Shown here: positions 1-12,300 of the stretch, piece by piece | Layout: every line of letters starts with the position of its first letter | How positions within the stretch are numbered: the first letter of the stretch is position 1 | NCBI GenBank assembly: GCA_016748015.1 | Contig: JAAOMT010000607.1 | Coordinates: 740,013 to 804,012, forward strand | Direction of reading: 5' to 3' | Length of the DNA: 64,000 nt | Source: Geosiphon pyriformis | Taxonomy: Eukaryota; Glomeromycota; Glomeromycetes; Archaeosporales; Geosiphonaceae | The notes under the pieces: generated by a model | Database searches by the model: none | What the model saw: the letters and a program-made list of their open reading frames with translations, nothing else | Told to the model about the DNA's origin: nothing | Translations under genes and position numbers: made by a program

Positions 1-1998
1 GAAATGCTCCCAGCCAACTGAGTCATACGTCTTCCGCATGTCCTGCAGAACCAGCCATAGCTCCCTGTTTTTTTCCAAAGCATCTTCGACCACCGAACCA
101 ATTGCAAAAATAGAGGACTGGGTTGTCATACCCTTCAAAACTGAGAAATTAGCCCTTCGAAGCATGTCAAAAGTACTGCATGCCAAAGAAATCCTGTCCG
201 AGAGTATCTTGGAAAGAACCTTGCAAGCCGTTTCGATCAAGGCAATAGGACGTGTGTTCGTTAAAACACCTTCCCACTCATACAGTTTTGGAATCATCGA
301 GACCCATGCTTCCTTCCAAGGGCCGGGCACTGACTCACTAGACAAACAAGAGTTCAAGAGCACCAACAACATATCCAAAACTGACCTATCACAATGTTTC
401 CAAAGCTCATTTAAAATACCCGACAAACCAGCCGCTTTACCCTCCGGAAGATCAGAAATCACCCCAAGGAACTCATCATACCCAATTGAACACATGACAC
501 CAGAAAAAGCCTTGTCAAAAACATACTCCAGCGGCTGATATTGGAAGCGCCAATCATTCAATACATTATCGACCACCCGACGCTTCCTAGTCCAACCTTC
601 CATAATTGCATCTACCTTGGATTTGACCTGCTCAGGTTCCAAAATCAATTCGTCATCAACCACCAAATGATTCAGCACAATCTTATGAAATAGGTGCTCC
701 AACACACTTTTTATTGTATGACCTTTATTTACCTCAAAGCTTTCCATCCTCTTGTCTATCGCAGATCTGATGCATGCCTCTTTAGCACTCTGAGATTCAA
801 TGAACTTGGACTTTCGATAAGATTTCCTGGCACCAAAAAGAGCAGAACAAACACGACCAGATTCCACACCAGAGTCCACCAGATCCTGAATGACCAAAGC
901 CTTGACACTGTCCAGAGAAGCCCAACACCTCATGAGAGAAGCAAAATCCACAGCACACCTCACACGAAATGCCTTAATAATTTTTGAAACCAGAAGCTCC
1001 AACTTGTGGAACCTCGATGACTCTTTGGTAAAGACACTATCAAATTCCTTGAACCACTTTTTCTTGAACACTTCATTAGCCGAAAGAATCATTATTCTGC
1101 GAACAACATCTCACATTGTGTCCAAATCCAAAAACCTCATAAAAACAGCAAACTCATCTGAGAACATTGCTGCATTAGCCAATGTGGCACACTTAAAATC
1201 GATCCATTTACTCTCATCAGCACCCTTGAAATCAAACTTCCATCTGTCTCTGTTTGCTTGCTTGCGAAAAGAGCACAATTGCATATCCAGAAGCCCACCC
1301 AGACCCAAAAACACTAAGACAGCTTGATGATCCATGTCAAAGTGCTCACTGACACCCGATACATTACGATGTACCATCGCATTGACCAGATTTGGAGAGA
1401 CAAACACGTAATCAATTGTTCTTTTGACTCCCCTAGAATTCTCCCAAGTGGGCATTTTCACAGCCGGGCTCCCGACCAAAGAGTTAATCAATCCCAAATC
1501 AAGGCATTTTTTGAAACTCGCACACTTATGAGAGCCGTTTTCATTAAAATCGCCACCGAGGATAACAAAGGAGGACTTGTTAACAGCCTTTGCGATGATA
1601 GAGTTGATTTCACCTGCCTGAAAGAACCGGACCACCGAAGAAGCACCAGCATACAGTCCCAAAATTGACACAGAGAGCCTGTTCTTGAAAAGTAACTTGA
1701 TAGACAACAACCGACCCAGGACCTCAGACATCTTGCACACATGTCTCGCCAAAGAAGAGTTCATAACCACCGCCACACCAGCACCCAGATACCCAGAATC
1801 CAAACCAGTAGTAAACACCCGAATCCCATCAAACTTGTCAATGATCCAGGGCTGAACCTTATCTTTTAACTTAGTTTCAGTAAAAATCGAAATTGAATTG
1901 TCCATGTCCTTATGCCAACGAATGACATTACCCTGCTTCGCAGGGTTGTTCATTCCTCTAACATTGCATGTAGCGACTTTCCATACTAATTCACTCAT
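1..1998 (-). pseudogene. LINE-A ORF2: APE endonuclease - reverse transcriptase (partial, one internal stop)
   Basis: Residues 1-230 form an exonuclease-endonuclease-phosphatase domain of the APE type. The motifs seen are CNVRGMNN, FTETKL, GGDFNENGSHK, IDYVFVSP and the terminal SEHFDMDHQAV, so the N, E, D and H catalytic positions are all present. After a linker, the RT domain begins with KAAGLSGI (the LINE equivalent of KAPGPDG) and reaches motif A, TYDSVGW, at the window edge. One TGA at 1113-1111 interrupts an otherwise open frame from 1998 to 1; LINE-D has TGG (Trp) at the same point, so this is a TGG-to-TGA change. The start ATG (1998-1996) overlaps the ORF1 stop as ATGA. The protein would nick target DNA and copy the LINE RNA by target-primed reverse transcription. 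Confidence 0.92.
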
Positions 1999-3794
1999 TG
2001 GGAAGGGGATTGGAAGTTCGCACCACCAGTCAAAGCCAGACTATCGAAACGAGCGGACAAGATCAACACAGATTTGGAGAGGCTCTCCAACATATTTTCC
2101 AACTTGACAACATGGAGGGACGTGAATGAATCCACAATCATAGTAAACTCAAGGCTATCAGTCATATTTAAGTCCATATCCAATGTCACATCACTTTCTG
2201 AATTCTGTGGTGGGGCGACTACCGGCAGCCGGCATCCGTGACCAGGCTGGGAAACCACCAGCACAAGCAAATCTAACCTCTTGGCCAACCCATCAATTTG
2301 TTTTGCGAGACTGACGAGACCATTCTCAATACTGACCAGTTTTTTTTCCAGATCTTTTGCAACAGGAGGAGTAGGTTTACCATCAACGACGGAACCAAAA
2401 CTTGCCTTATTACCAGAGAGAGATGGAGCAGAGGGAGTGCTAACTACCGACGCCCAAGTTTTACCACCAAAAGCCAAAGGACAAGAGATAGATGCAGATC
2501 TTTTTGCATAAATTTTCGCCAATCTGGATTGGTCCAGAACCGAAAGGTGAGCCTTTCTGCCTCCTGCAAACCCAGCACCCTTGACTGTTCTGCAACCAAG
2601 AGAAGTATGACCAAATTTCTTACAAACCGCACATGAAGCTAAAGAAAGACGGGACCAACGGAGACCAAAGCCCTTTATAACTGGAGTCATTGCCATTGCA
2701 TTAATTAATTCCACTTCCGAGCTAAAACACACAGTGGCACAGCGGGCGCAAGAATAACTGACGGGATTGCGATCGATGAAGCAGGTTTTCCCACCAATAG
2801 AACCAATAAAATCCCACAAATCATGAGCAGTGGTTCCCATGGGAAGAGTATATAGCAAAGCCCTAAAATTATCTCTGGCATCCCACAATTGTTTGTCAAT
2901 ATCAGTCCTGGCCACCCGAATCGCGTCCTTCCCAATGAGGATAGACCACTTAGAGGCCAGAAAATCAGCCTGGTCTTGATCTTCCAATTCGATGACCGCT
3001 TTTTGCCATAAACTCACCAGCTGCATTTTGATCGACTTAATGATGCCAAATTTGGCCACAGCCACACACACAGCCTCCAAAGATGTTCCCACAGGAATTT
3101 CTTTCAGCACAATTGCCCGATTTGTACGATTGTTGACAGGGCGCTTGAGATCAGTGTTTACCACAACACCACGGTCATTAGCCAGATTAGCTGCAGTTAT
3201 CATCGCCTCTTTAGAAGTGAAAGTAGCCCAAATGATTCCACCAAATTTTGAGAGGGTAGAGGCCTCCCCAAAACCATTTACACCTGAAAAGATTTTCCTG
3301 ACAAAATTGACTTTTTCCTGAGAGGATTTACCTACCACCGCCACCAGATCAATATCCAAAGCGAAGGACTTGCAAACAGGCACCTGAACGGATAGCTTGA
3401 CTGGAAAAGAAGGTGGGAAAAGAAGAGATTCATCCAACACATCACCATCCACATCGACAGCACCATAATCAATCACACCCAATGGCTTCCCTAATACCTT
3501 TTTGGTCTTTACACACAAACCTCTAGGCGTTTAATCAGGATCCCCTCCCACGAAAGGACCATCATCACCATAGTCCACACTGGTTTCTTCCACCAAGCAT
3601 TCTTCCTCCATGTCAATACTCTCAGATTCCGTAGTGTTACCAGTCTCCGAATCCCATGAACAAACACCAGGAACTTCAGCAGCAACCCTTCCGTTATCAA
3701 TACTCTCTGCCAACACACCTCCCTTCCTCTTTTTCCTTGAAGCAACCACTTTAAAACCACTCTCAGAACCCGAAACTTTAGCAGTCTTTTTCAT
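1995..3794 (-). pseudogene. LINE-A ORF1: nucleic-acid-binding protein with CCHC zinc knuckle (one internal stop)
   Basis: The frame runs from the ATG at 3794-3792 to the TGA at 1997-1995, about 600 codons, with a single in-frame TAA at 3533-3531. The short N-terminal part is acidic and Ser-rich. The central part (CKSFALDIDLVAVVGKSS onward) matches ORF1 of LINE-B and LINE-C. The C-terminal half carries CAVCKKFGHTSLGC, a CX2CX4HX4C knuckle near 2595-2640, as in gag-like LINE ORF1 proteins that coat the element RNA. The C-terminal tail has heptad-like Leu and Ser spacing (MLESLSKSVLILSARF) that could be a coiled coil. The TAA separates an 87-codon N-terminal piece from the rest. I chose the ATG at 3794 because LINE-C also begins ORF1 shortly after the same kind of leader. 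Confidence 0.88.
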
Positions 3795-3930
3795 AACAGT
3801 GATAACAGAGCCAACAGTGGCCTCGTAATCAAAAAACAGTTTTGATTTATCGTACTGAATGGTAAAAAAACTTCTTTCGAAAAAACTTTTGACTCTTTTT
3901 TGGGAATTTTGGACAAAGGAGAGAAAGAAG

Positions 3931-4446
3931 TTTTTTTTTTTTTTTTTTTTTTATTTATTAAAATAACAAAAATTTTTTAAAAAATATATAAAATAACAAA
4001 AATTTTTATTATTATTAATTATTTAACTATAATAAAAATTAAGAGTATTAAAACTTTTAAAACAAGCTTTAAAAAAAAACTTATTATTTATTTTTATAAT
4101 ATTTAAAAAAATATTAAAGTTTAACAAAAATTTTAACAGTATTTTAATAAATAAAACAATATATATTCTTTAATTTATAAATATTTTTAAAAAAAAAACT
4201 AGATTAAAACAATAAATTTTATACCAAAAATTATTTAAAAGCAAATACATAATAAATTTAGAATAACAGCTAAAATAACAAATACTTATTATAAAATTAA
4301 AGCAGTTTTTAGATTTTATAACATATTTTATATTTGTAAAAACATTTTACAAAATTTAATATATTAAAAAGCTTAAAAAACTAAAATTTTAACAAATTTT
4401 AAACCAAATTGCTTTAATAATTTTAGATTATTATTTAAAAATTACA

Positions 4447-4486
<40 letters not shown>

Positions 4487-5452
4487 GAAGTTTATTTTTT
4501 TTAATTTTTAATATTTTTTATTAATTAATTTTATATTTAATTAATAATTTTTTTTTATAAAAGTTTTAATTATAAACAATTAAACATTGGAAAAAAAAAA
4601 GAAAAAAAAACATTAATAATTTATTTAACAAAAATAAAATAAAATAAAACCAAATAATTTTTTATATATCTTATTCAATTTTTTTAAATAATAAATAATT
4701 TATTAATATATTTGATTTTTTATTTTATTATTTAAAATAAAATAAAATCAAATAACCAATAACAAATAATTAAAAAGAATTATTATAATTAAAATTATTA
4801 AATTGTATTAGATAAATTTCCAAAAAAAATCATATGTATAATTAGAAAACAATATTTTTTTAAGAAAAATAATAATATTATAATAATTAATAATTATAAT
4901 AATTCTATGTTTTAGAAATAATAACTCAGTAAATAATTACAAAATAAAATGTTTTATCAAAAAAGTGGTTTTTAGCTGTTTATTTTTTCATATAAGTTAA
5001 TTTTAAATTTATTATTCATTTAAATTCTGCTTTTTACACAAAATAAAATGAAACAAAATTTTATTACGCTAAATGTCCGTTTTTCAAAATACATGCAAGA
5101 TTATTATTATTAAATTAATGTTGTAATTCATCTGTCTATAAAAGGCTTGATTTTCTTAAAAAATAATTTTCAAAAATTTCAATAAAATTACACAATAATA
5201 AATATAAACAAATTATTAATCAAAAAAAGTTAATTATAAATTTGCTATATTATTAAAATTATTAATTCGTACTTATAAAATGTATATAAACAAAAACACA
5301 AAGATTTCTTTAATATAATAATTAATAATTTTATTATTGATTTTCAAATTCACACTTATTATGTGTATACTTAATTTTCAGAAAAATAAGTCATAGTAAT
5401 TTAAACATTGGATTGGTTCGGAAATATGATTAATTTTTATTGAAAGTGAAAA
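3931..5452. other. AT-rich intergenic DNA with a T22 run
   Basis: No gene is supported here. The stretch starts with 22 consecutive T (3931-3952) directly upstream of the LINE-A 5' end, followed by roughly 1.5 kb of mixed A and T with no long frame on either strand. It includes an AAT microsatellite (4446-4484). The last part is the downstream flank of the convergent-side Rrp5 gene. Confidence 0.7.
4446..4484. repeat. AAT trinucleotide microsatellite
   Basis: About thirteen uninterrupted AAT units within AT-rich intergenic DNA. Confidence 0.95.
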
Positions 5453-6841
5453 TTATTTATTTCTTGATTTAACATACGCTTTTGCTCTTTCTTTAACTTT
5501 TTCTATTTGGTCACTTGACCCACATTCTTCCTCAAACTTTAACCATTTATTAAAAAGAAATTGCATCACCTTTGAAGAATAACTTGTGATACTAGTGACC
5601 CGTTCAAATAAAGATCTTGTTGAAAAGAAAGGAGATATTGTAGTTATGATAAAGACAATTTTTTAACCATTTCATCTTTGAAATTTGGCCAATAACTTAC
5701 CGAACATTATCTAGTTGATCTGCTTTCCGTTCCATATCAATCCAAACTGACCAAATATCGGAGCGTTTCCGATTATCTTTTACCAGTCGTTCAAAAATTG
5801 TACGACCTCGTTCCGGATCACCATGTTTAAATTCCATGGTAGCAAATTGTGTTGCAATTTGAATTTCTTTTTTGGAAGAATAATATGGGAGGAATTGTAA
5901 AAAGATGATGTGGGAGAGAATTAATATGAAAATGAACATATTTATTTGAATCGAGGGTACAATTTGATTCGGAAATGTTGAAAATGATAAGGAAATGATT
6001 ACTTACGATCTCGTTTGTCAAACCTTTTCAAACAAGTCTTGAGAAGCTCACGGGCAACTTCAATTTTTCCCTGTTTATAAAGAAACAAACCAAATTTCGT
6101 ACAAGCTTCAACATCTTGTGGAAATTTCTTCAACATATTTCTAAAAGTTTCTTGGGCTGCCTAAGAACAAGTTGAAATCAATTTCCAACAGAAAATTAGG
6201 TTAATTCTTAAAAATATACAATCAAGTTGTCAAGATTATACATGACTAACCTCGAATTTATTATGAGCCTCATAATCGTCAGCCAAAGCGAAATACAACG
6301 GTTTTTCATCACACATTTGTAAAGCTTGTGAGAAAACATTTTTTACATCCTCGTCATTACCAAACCTTACTTCTAAATTAATTAAAGCTTTATGAACATT
6401 CATACGTTCCTTCTCCTCTAATTGACTAATAATCTTCAGGGCACGAGCACCAACTTCACGTGATTTTTGTATTTCACCCATGCCAATTTGATGAGACATA
6501 TATTGAACCCAAAGTATGGAAGAATTGGGTGAACCAAGCAAAAGACGTTCAAAGTCTTGATTTGTTTCCGGTTTTCTATGATCTAGGTCTCCCGTTTCGT
6601 CATTTATAAAAATTTTATTTTTTGCTTTTTTGCTTTTCTTATTCAATTGTTCAGGATGTGCCGGGGAAAGAGAGACATCTTTTCGTTTTTCTCCAGTGAC
6701 ATTATTGTTTCCCGCACTGTCTATGTCAACGTTATCACTTTTAATATCCTTAAAATCTTTTAAATTTCTCCATACCCAATTTCGTTTGCCACTAGTAAGA
6801 CATGTTAATGGTTCTCCTTTTAAAGAAGATTTTAAAGACAT
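5453..6841 (-). CDS. RRP5: Rrp5 C-terminal HAT/TPR-repeat protein (rRNA biogenesis), four exons
   Basis: Four exons splice in frame: 6841-6251, 6160-6007, 5866-5701 and 5615-5453, with donors GTTAGT, GTAAGT and GTAAGT and AG acceptors, giving 357 codons and a TAA stop. The protein has a charged, Lys-rich N-terminal segment (about residues 1-85), then HAT/TPR repeats: DFERLLLGSPNSSILWVQYM, the repeat around ALINLEVRFGNDEDV, MEFKHGDPERGRTIFERLV, RSDIWSVWIDMERKAD, and the ending KWLKFEEECGSSDQIEKVKE. This matches the C-terminal half of Rrp5/PDCD11, which is needed for 18S rRNA processing in the SSU processome in the nucleolus. Full-length Rrp5 is about 1700 residues with a dozen S1 domains. No S1 domain is coded upstream, so this is a stand-alone C-terminal half or a 5'-truncated gene. 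The RGS gene is divergent to it. Confidence 0.88.
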
Positions 6842-7221
6842 TAATTAGTTTGTTATAGTTGTTATAGGGGTAAAATTAATTAGGGAAAGTATATTAAATT
6901 TTGATCGACATAAAAAATGGTAATGTTAAAAAAAATTTCCATCAAAAAATGGTGAGATTTTTTTTTTTTCAAACAAAGGTATGCAACTTTAACAATAACG
7001 CTTTGCAGGAGATTAAATTATTATTTAAAATTTTAATTCTATTGGATAGGTTTCAATAATCAATTACAAATAAAGGATTAAAGATTTTCTTATGATATTT
7101 AAAATTATACCCTTTTATCCTATCATCCTATAGGAGATTTTTTTTTTTATCTTTTTAACGAAGTTGGGGCTGTTTCAATTTAATTTTCACCAACTTAATT
7201 TCAAAGAGACATTTTAATTAT

Positions 7222-7222
7222 A

Positions 7223-7260
<38 letters not shown>
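7222..7260. repeat. ATT trinucleotide microsatellite
   Basis: About thirteen ATT/TTA units without interruption. Confidence 0.95.
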
Positions 7261-7261
<1 letters not shown>

Positions 7262-7668
7262 TCACTCTTTTTTTTATTATCTAAATAAAACCCTTAACTG
7301 TAACACAAAATTGGGTAATTATGCAAATAATCACAAGGGTGACGAACAAAGTTTGAAAACTATTAAAGAACTCATGATAAAGAAAACATGACACCAAAAA
7401 ATGGAACAAGTGAAAACAACAAAAGGACCCTTTGTTTCATATTTATTTGATCACTGTCACAGTTTTTTTGGCTGTGCAAATAGTTTAAAAAATAAATTAC
7501 ACTTTGTTTTTTTTATAATAATATTATATTATATTATATTATATTGAAAAAAAACAAAAAAAACAAAGAGATGATAATTGATAATTCATAATTGATAATT
7601 GGAAGAGGAAAAGGAAAAAAAAGAACCTGTGCATTTATAAATGTAGATGTCAAGTACAGGACAGTGGC

Positions 7669-7707
7669 GGGGGGGGGGGGGGGGAAANNNNNNNNNNNNN
7701 NNNNNNN

Positions 7708-7736
<29 letters not shown>
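7669..7736. other. Assembly gap (20 N) flanked by poly-G
   Basis: Sixteen G (7669-7684), AAA, twenty N (7688-7707), then 29 G (7708-7736). Long G homopolymers are out of keeping with the surrounding AT-rich DNA. The open frame across it is meaningless. Confidence 0.97.
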
Positions 7737-7738
<2 letters not shown>

Positions 7739-8226
7739 ATAACCGAATGGGAACTGAAAATATATATATACAGTTTTTCAAATAAATTTATATTAACATA
7801 TTTTTTTTTAATTTTATATATATATTTATTTTTTGATTATTGACCATATTTTTTTACCCCGTATTCGTTTTAGGTTTTGTTATATACATGTAAAACTTTT
7901 ACCATGATTGTCATGATTGTCGTAAAGGTAGTGAGATATATGGACTGTGACAATTATTATAATTATTATTATTAAAAGACTTTTGTATATAGGCAGTCAT
8001 TAAAAACTTTTTGGTTGTGGAATGTCGGAATTTATTTATTTTTTGAAATAAAAAAATTACTAGTATAGTGGAAGTTTCTCGGATAAAAAAAGTAAGGAAA
8101 ATAATTCAACTTCTCTTACCTTTCTATTTCTATCTCCTCTTTCCTACCTTTAAAAAAAAAACCCCTACCCCCCACACTCCCCAAAATCACAATCATAACC
8201 ATAATCATAATCACTAGTGACCCAAA

Positions 8227-10234
8227 ATGTCTCGTCACTCTTCTGGCTCTCACAATCACCGTTCACCCTTCTCTTCAAAACGTCGCTCTTCAATAATCTC
8301 CGAAATAACTTCTACCCATTTATCCGTTTCAACTTTAACTTTATCAACAAGTAGTGAAGAAGACTTAACAAAAGCTTTATTGGGTCCTAAAAAAAACGGT
8401 TCATCAATCATATCAAAACGTCGTGGATCAGCTGTATCGATTGATTCAATACAATCAAATTCAAGACGAAATTCAATAGTTTTAATTGAAGATTTAATGA
8501 CTATTGGTGGAAATAATTGTTCACAAAATTATGTAAATACTTCATCGATTATGATGAGTTCTAATACACAACCTACCTTAATTGTTGCTTGCACAGCTAC
8601 CACTACTATTCCTCCTCCTCCTCCTCCTCCTCCTCCTATTAACAATAGCAATAATAATAACAAAAACAACAACAACAACAGCAACAACAATAATAATAAT
8701 CATAATAATATTAATAATATTAATAGTAGTAATTCAATATTAGAAGATGATTTTTGTTTAGGAAAAATTTCCTTGGATTCAATAGACACTCAAGATTTTA
8801 TTTCAATGACTCGTAATGGATTATTACTTTTCCCTTCATTTCCAAAACCTCCTAAAGATTCTTCAAATGATATCTATGATCATCCTGAGAGCGATACAGA
8901 TACATATCCTTCAACTCATAATCGAACTTCTAGAAAATCTTCAGTTGATCATACCATTCATCATTCAAGGTCGTTTTCCGATTCTTCAACCATTTCACCA
9001 ATCCCTTTTTTTAATTCTGGTCGTCCATTAGTCCCATCAGCAAATTATGATAATCACTATCAGTATAAACAAAGGAATCGTCAAACCTCGAAAAAATTGA
9101 CAAACTTTTTCGGTGACAAACCTCCCATGGATATTTGTGTACGAGAGATTGAGAAGGAAGGATTAAAGGCAATGTTACATTCAAAGGTTCCTTTATGCTA
9201 TTTCTTATATTCATTGTTGGAAGAGTATTCATCTGAGAATTTGGTAAGTTCAAGAGGGATATTTTGTTTGTATTTGATTTTGATTTATTATAAATTCATC
9301 CAAATCTCATCTTAAAAATAAATGTTCTCATTTACTAAACATCCAATCCTCTATTTATTTATTTATTTATTTTTAGTTTTTCTTTTTGGAAGTTGAGCAA
9401 TACGAATCGTACGATTACATGAACTCATCGCAACAATTCGCAACAGCATCTCATATATTTGACACTTACCTCACCCATAACTCTCAGTTCGAGGTCAACG
9501 TGGATGACAAAGTTCGAAAATCGGTTATAGCAGCTTTAAAAAGTCCTCGAGAACCACGTCGATGTTTCGATGATGCAAAACGTGCAATATTCTTATTATT
9601 AGAAGTTAGTTTTGCCCGGTTTATTCGTGGTCCAATGGCTGAACAAATGAAACGTGAAATCGGTGAAATCACTACACAGTACTCACCAAAAGCACGTGAC
9701 GCGGCTGTAAGACTCTTGTTGAAATTTTTAGAACGTCAAGCGTCAAATTTTAAAGAATTGTCTCCGAATCAACACGGCAGGTCAAAGAGTAAAAATTTGA
9801 TTAATATTGCTGGAATTGCTTCCGCAAATTTTATATCTTCCAACAACAACAACAACAACACAAAAAATCCTACTTCGCCAACTTCACTAATATCTCGAAA
9901 AAGATATGAACTTGTGAGGACAATGATTTCGGAATTCGTGCGTACATTGTTGAATCTGGATTTGGAACGACATCAATACGATTCTTTTAGAAATCGTAGT
10001 TGGGAGCCTGCTAGTGATTCATGGAGTGGTGATGACAGTAATGGGAGTAGTACCAACAATAACGAATATGAATCTTGGGATTGTATTGGTGGTGGTGGTG
10101 GTGGTGTTGCTGGTGCTGGTGGTGATATCTCATTCCCTACGGATCAAATGCATGATGGAAAATCGACGAGAGTAAACACTAACAAAAAAAGGTTCAGGAA
10201 GTATTCAATCAAGAATGGAATAAAGATTGTATAG
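8227..10234 (+). CDS. RGS-domain protein (regulator of G-protein signalling), two exons
   Basis: Exon 1 is 8227-9243 and exon 2 is 9377-10234, joined in phase 0 across a GTAAGT...TTTTAG intron of 133 bp, giving 624 residues. The first 300 residues are Ser-rich and low in complexity: several RRxS patches (possible kinase sites), a run of about ten prolines near residue 130, and an Asn-rich tract. The RGS fold starts near residue 315 (GLKAMLHSKVPLCYFLYSLL), and the intron falls exactly in the signature SSENL/FFFLEVEQYE, which supports the splice. It continues through the VNVDDKVRKSVIAAL and CFDDAKRAIFLLLEVSFARF helices. After it come an Asn tract and a Gly-rich stretch near residue 570. RGS proteins accelerate GTP hydrolysis by G-alpha subunits at the membrane. 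No DEP or transmembrane segment is seen. The particular RGS subfamily was not identified. Confidence 0.9.
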
Positions 10235-12300
10235 TTTGAGTAAAAAGGATCGGGGTCGGGGAACAGTAGGAAAAAGGACCTTTTTTTTTCTTTGTGACTG
10301 GAGATTAAAGGTACGAAGACAATGATAGGAATTGGAAGATGAAATTTTTTTCCCAATTTTATAAACCAAATAATTTAGAATAGATATGTAAAAAACAAAA
10401 AGTCTCGATTTCCCAGGCAGCCATTTTTTTTACTTTTTCTTTTTTTCGCGGTGGGTTCGAGCCTTTTTTTCTTCAATTTTTTGTGAACATTTGCTTTATC
10501 AAAATTTATTTTAGAATCAGCTACATGTGATATTGGTTTGTTAAATTAAAATAAAAGTTACCTTTGTACAGCAATCAACCATGATCAGCCCATTAAAAAA
10601 AAAACAATTAAACCAATCGGGTCTTAAATTGCATTCAACCATTTCATTTCAAAGTTCAAATTTTTGTAATATAAAATTACCAATTAACATTAACATAGAC
10701 AAAATAAATCTTGAATTACAAACATAATTATAAAGTGTTACAATAATAATAATATTAAATATGATCAAAAATGTTATTTTGCTTTATTATACAATATAAC
10801 ACAAGTAATATAACAAATTTAAAAGTATAAATTTTAATATTTTTTTACAATTCATTTTTGTTAATTAAAAATTTTTATAAAAATTGATATAATTATTATT
10901 ATTTAAATTTTGTTATTTAAATAATATATTATTACAAATTACAATATTAAATTTTTAAAATTAAATTTGTTTTGATTTTTTTAATTTATTTTTATTTTGT
11001 AATAAATATTATAATATGATAAAAATTATTTTAAAATAATATAATTCATTCTTTATTTACATATAACCAGTTATATAATTGATTTTTTACATTTTTATAA
11101 TTAATTTTATTATATTTTTAATATTTATATTGTTTTAAAATAATATTATAAATTAAAAAATTTTATTTATATTAATAAATATGCGGTTGGGCTTCACTCG
11201 TTAAATTAAATGAAAAATAAATAAATAAATATAGTTTATTAAAATATAATAAAAATTATATTAAAATAATTATAACTTATATATTTTTTATATATAATTA
11301 ATTATCTGAATTTATTAAAATTATATTATATATATTATTATAATTTAATTAGATAACAGTTGGATTTTACTTGTAAAATGATAAAAAAAAATAATTTAAT
11401 TAAATAATAAACTAATAAATAACAAAAAAATAATAATTAAAAAATGATTTAATTTAAAAAAATAATTTAATATATATATAATTTAATTTTAAAATTAAAA
11501 ACCTAATTTTTTTAAAAAAATAAAAAATAAAAAATAAAATAAAATAGGTTATAATTATTTTATGTTTTATTTAACAATTTTTAAATAGTTTTTTAAGTTA
11601 AATTTTAAGAATAAAAATTAAGAAAAAATATATATATATATATATATATATTAAAAGCCAATAAATAAATATATTTAAAAAAAAATTTTTATTATATAAT
11701 TTAAAAAAATTAAAATAAAATAAAATAAATACAAAGTAAATTGAAAATTTTTAATAAATTTATTTGTTAATACAGTAAAAAACATAAAAAATTTTTTTTT
11801 TAAAAGAGTTTAATAATATTGGTATTATTATAAAAAATATTAATTTTATTTGCTTAATCTAAATGTTAAGTTTATTTTTATTCTTTAAGACTAAAGATTT
11901 TAATTTATATTATTTGTAAAATAGGTAGTATGAAGTTGTTTTCTCTTTATTTAATAGTTTAATATAAGTCCAGATGACTGGTTATGTGTAACCTGCGTTT
12001 ATTGTATAATGTTTGAGTTTTTATGTTTGTAGATAGCACTTTGTTAATATTTTTAATGAAAAATAATTAAATTCAACAAATTTAACAATAAATTTTACAT
12101 TAATATTTATTTTAATCATTATCAGATTTTTTGATAATCTGCTTATTTATTCGCGTGGTAAAGTTAGTTGATTACGCGGCCTCCCTTTTAATAATATAAT
12201 AAACACTCCCTTTAACTTTAAATTATTTTAAATTATCAAGATAAATTCTGTTCTATCTACTTTAAGTTCTACATTTACAAAGCCCTTCAAAGTAAAAACC
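10235..12300. other. AT-rich intergenic DNA, possible LINE 3'-end relic
   Basis: No gene is supported. The first 300 bases are the RGS 3' flank. The rest is AT-rich with TA repeats (about 11629-11652). At about 11181-11228 the motif TTCACTCGTTAAATTAAATG followed by AAATAA repeats resembles the conserved 3' terminus of the LINEs here (ACTCATTAAATGAATAA plus A tail), so a severely truncated LINE end may sit there. The last 100 bases form the promoter side of the UCH gene. Confidence 0.5.

Larger units (their letters stand above)
1..3930 (-). mobile_element. LINE-A: non-LTR retrotransposon, 5' two thirds, relatively young
   Basis: This is a two-ORF LINE read on the minus strand, cut by the left edge of the window inside the reverse transcriptase domain. 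Order from the 5' end: leader (about 3930-3795), ORF1 with a CCHC knuckle (3794-1995), then ORF2 with an APE-type endonuclease and RT (1998-1). The 5' leader resembles the leaders of LINE-B (from 29483) and LINE-C (from 58645). Only two nonsense codons break the two ORFs, and the coding DNA is more GC-rich and CpG-rich than in LINE-D, so it looks much younger. The RT motif A aspartate (TYDSVGW) is present near base 20. The family resembles RNase H-bearing fungal LINEs, judging from LINE-D, which extends further 3'. Confidence 0.93.
6842..8226. promoter_or_regulatory. Divergent intergenic region between the Rrp5-like and RGS genes
   Basis: This 1.4 kb holds no supported gene. It would carry both promoters because the two genes diverge. 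It contains an ATT microsatellite, a TATAT-rich stretch near 7520-7545, and the assembly gap in poly-G. Just before the RGS start, 8105-8190 is strongly pyrimidine-rich (CTTCTCTTACCTTTCTATTT), a common layout just upstream of fungal start codons. No specific operator could be named. Confidence 0.5.

Noticed and set aside
38-538. Long plus-strand frames in 1-3800 and 22000-27000
   Set aside because: They are antisense shadows of the minus-strand LINE ORFs, which carry the recognisable motifs.
3931-3952. T22 run as the poly(A) tail of LINE-A
   Set aside because: It lies upstream of the LINE-A 5' end. The LINE-A 3' end is outside the window. It may be the target site or the tail of a lost element.
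7592-7843. Poly-Gly ORF across the N gap
   Set aside because: It is made of a G homopolymer and unknown bases.
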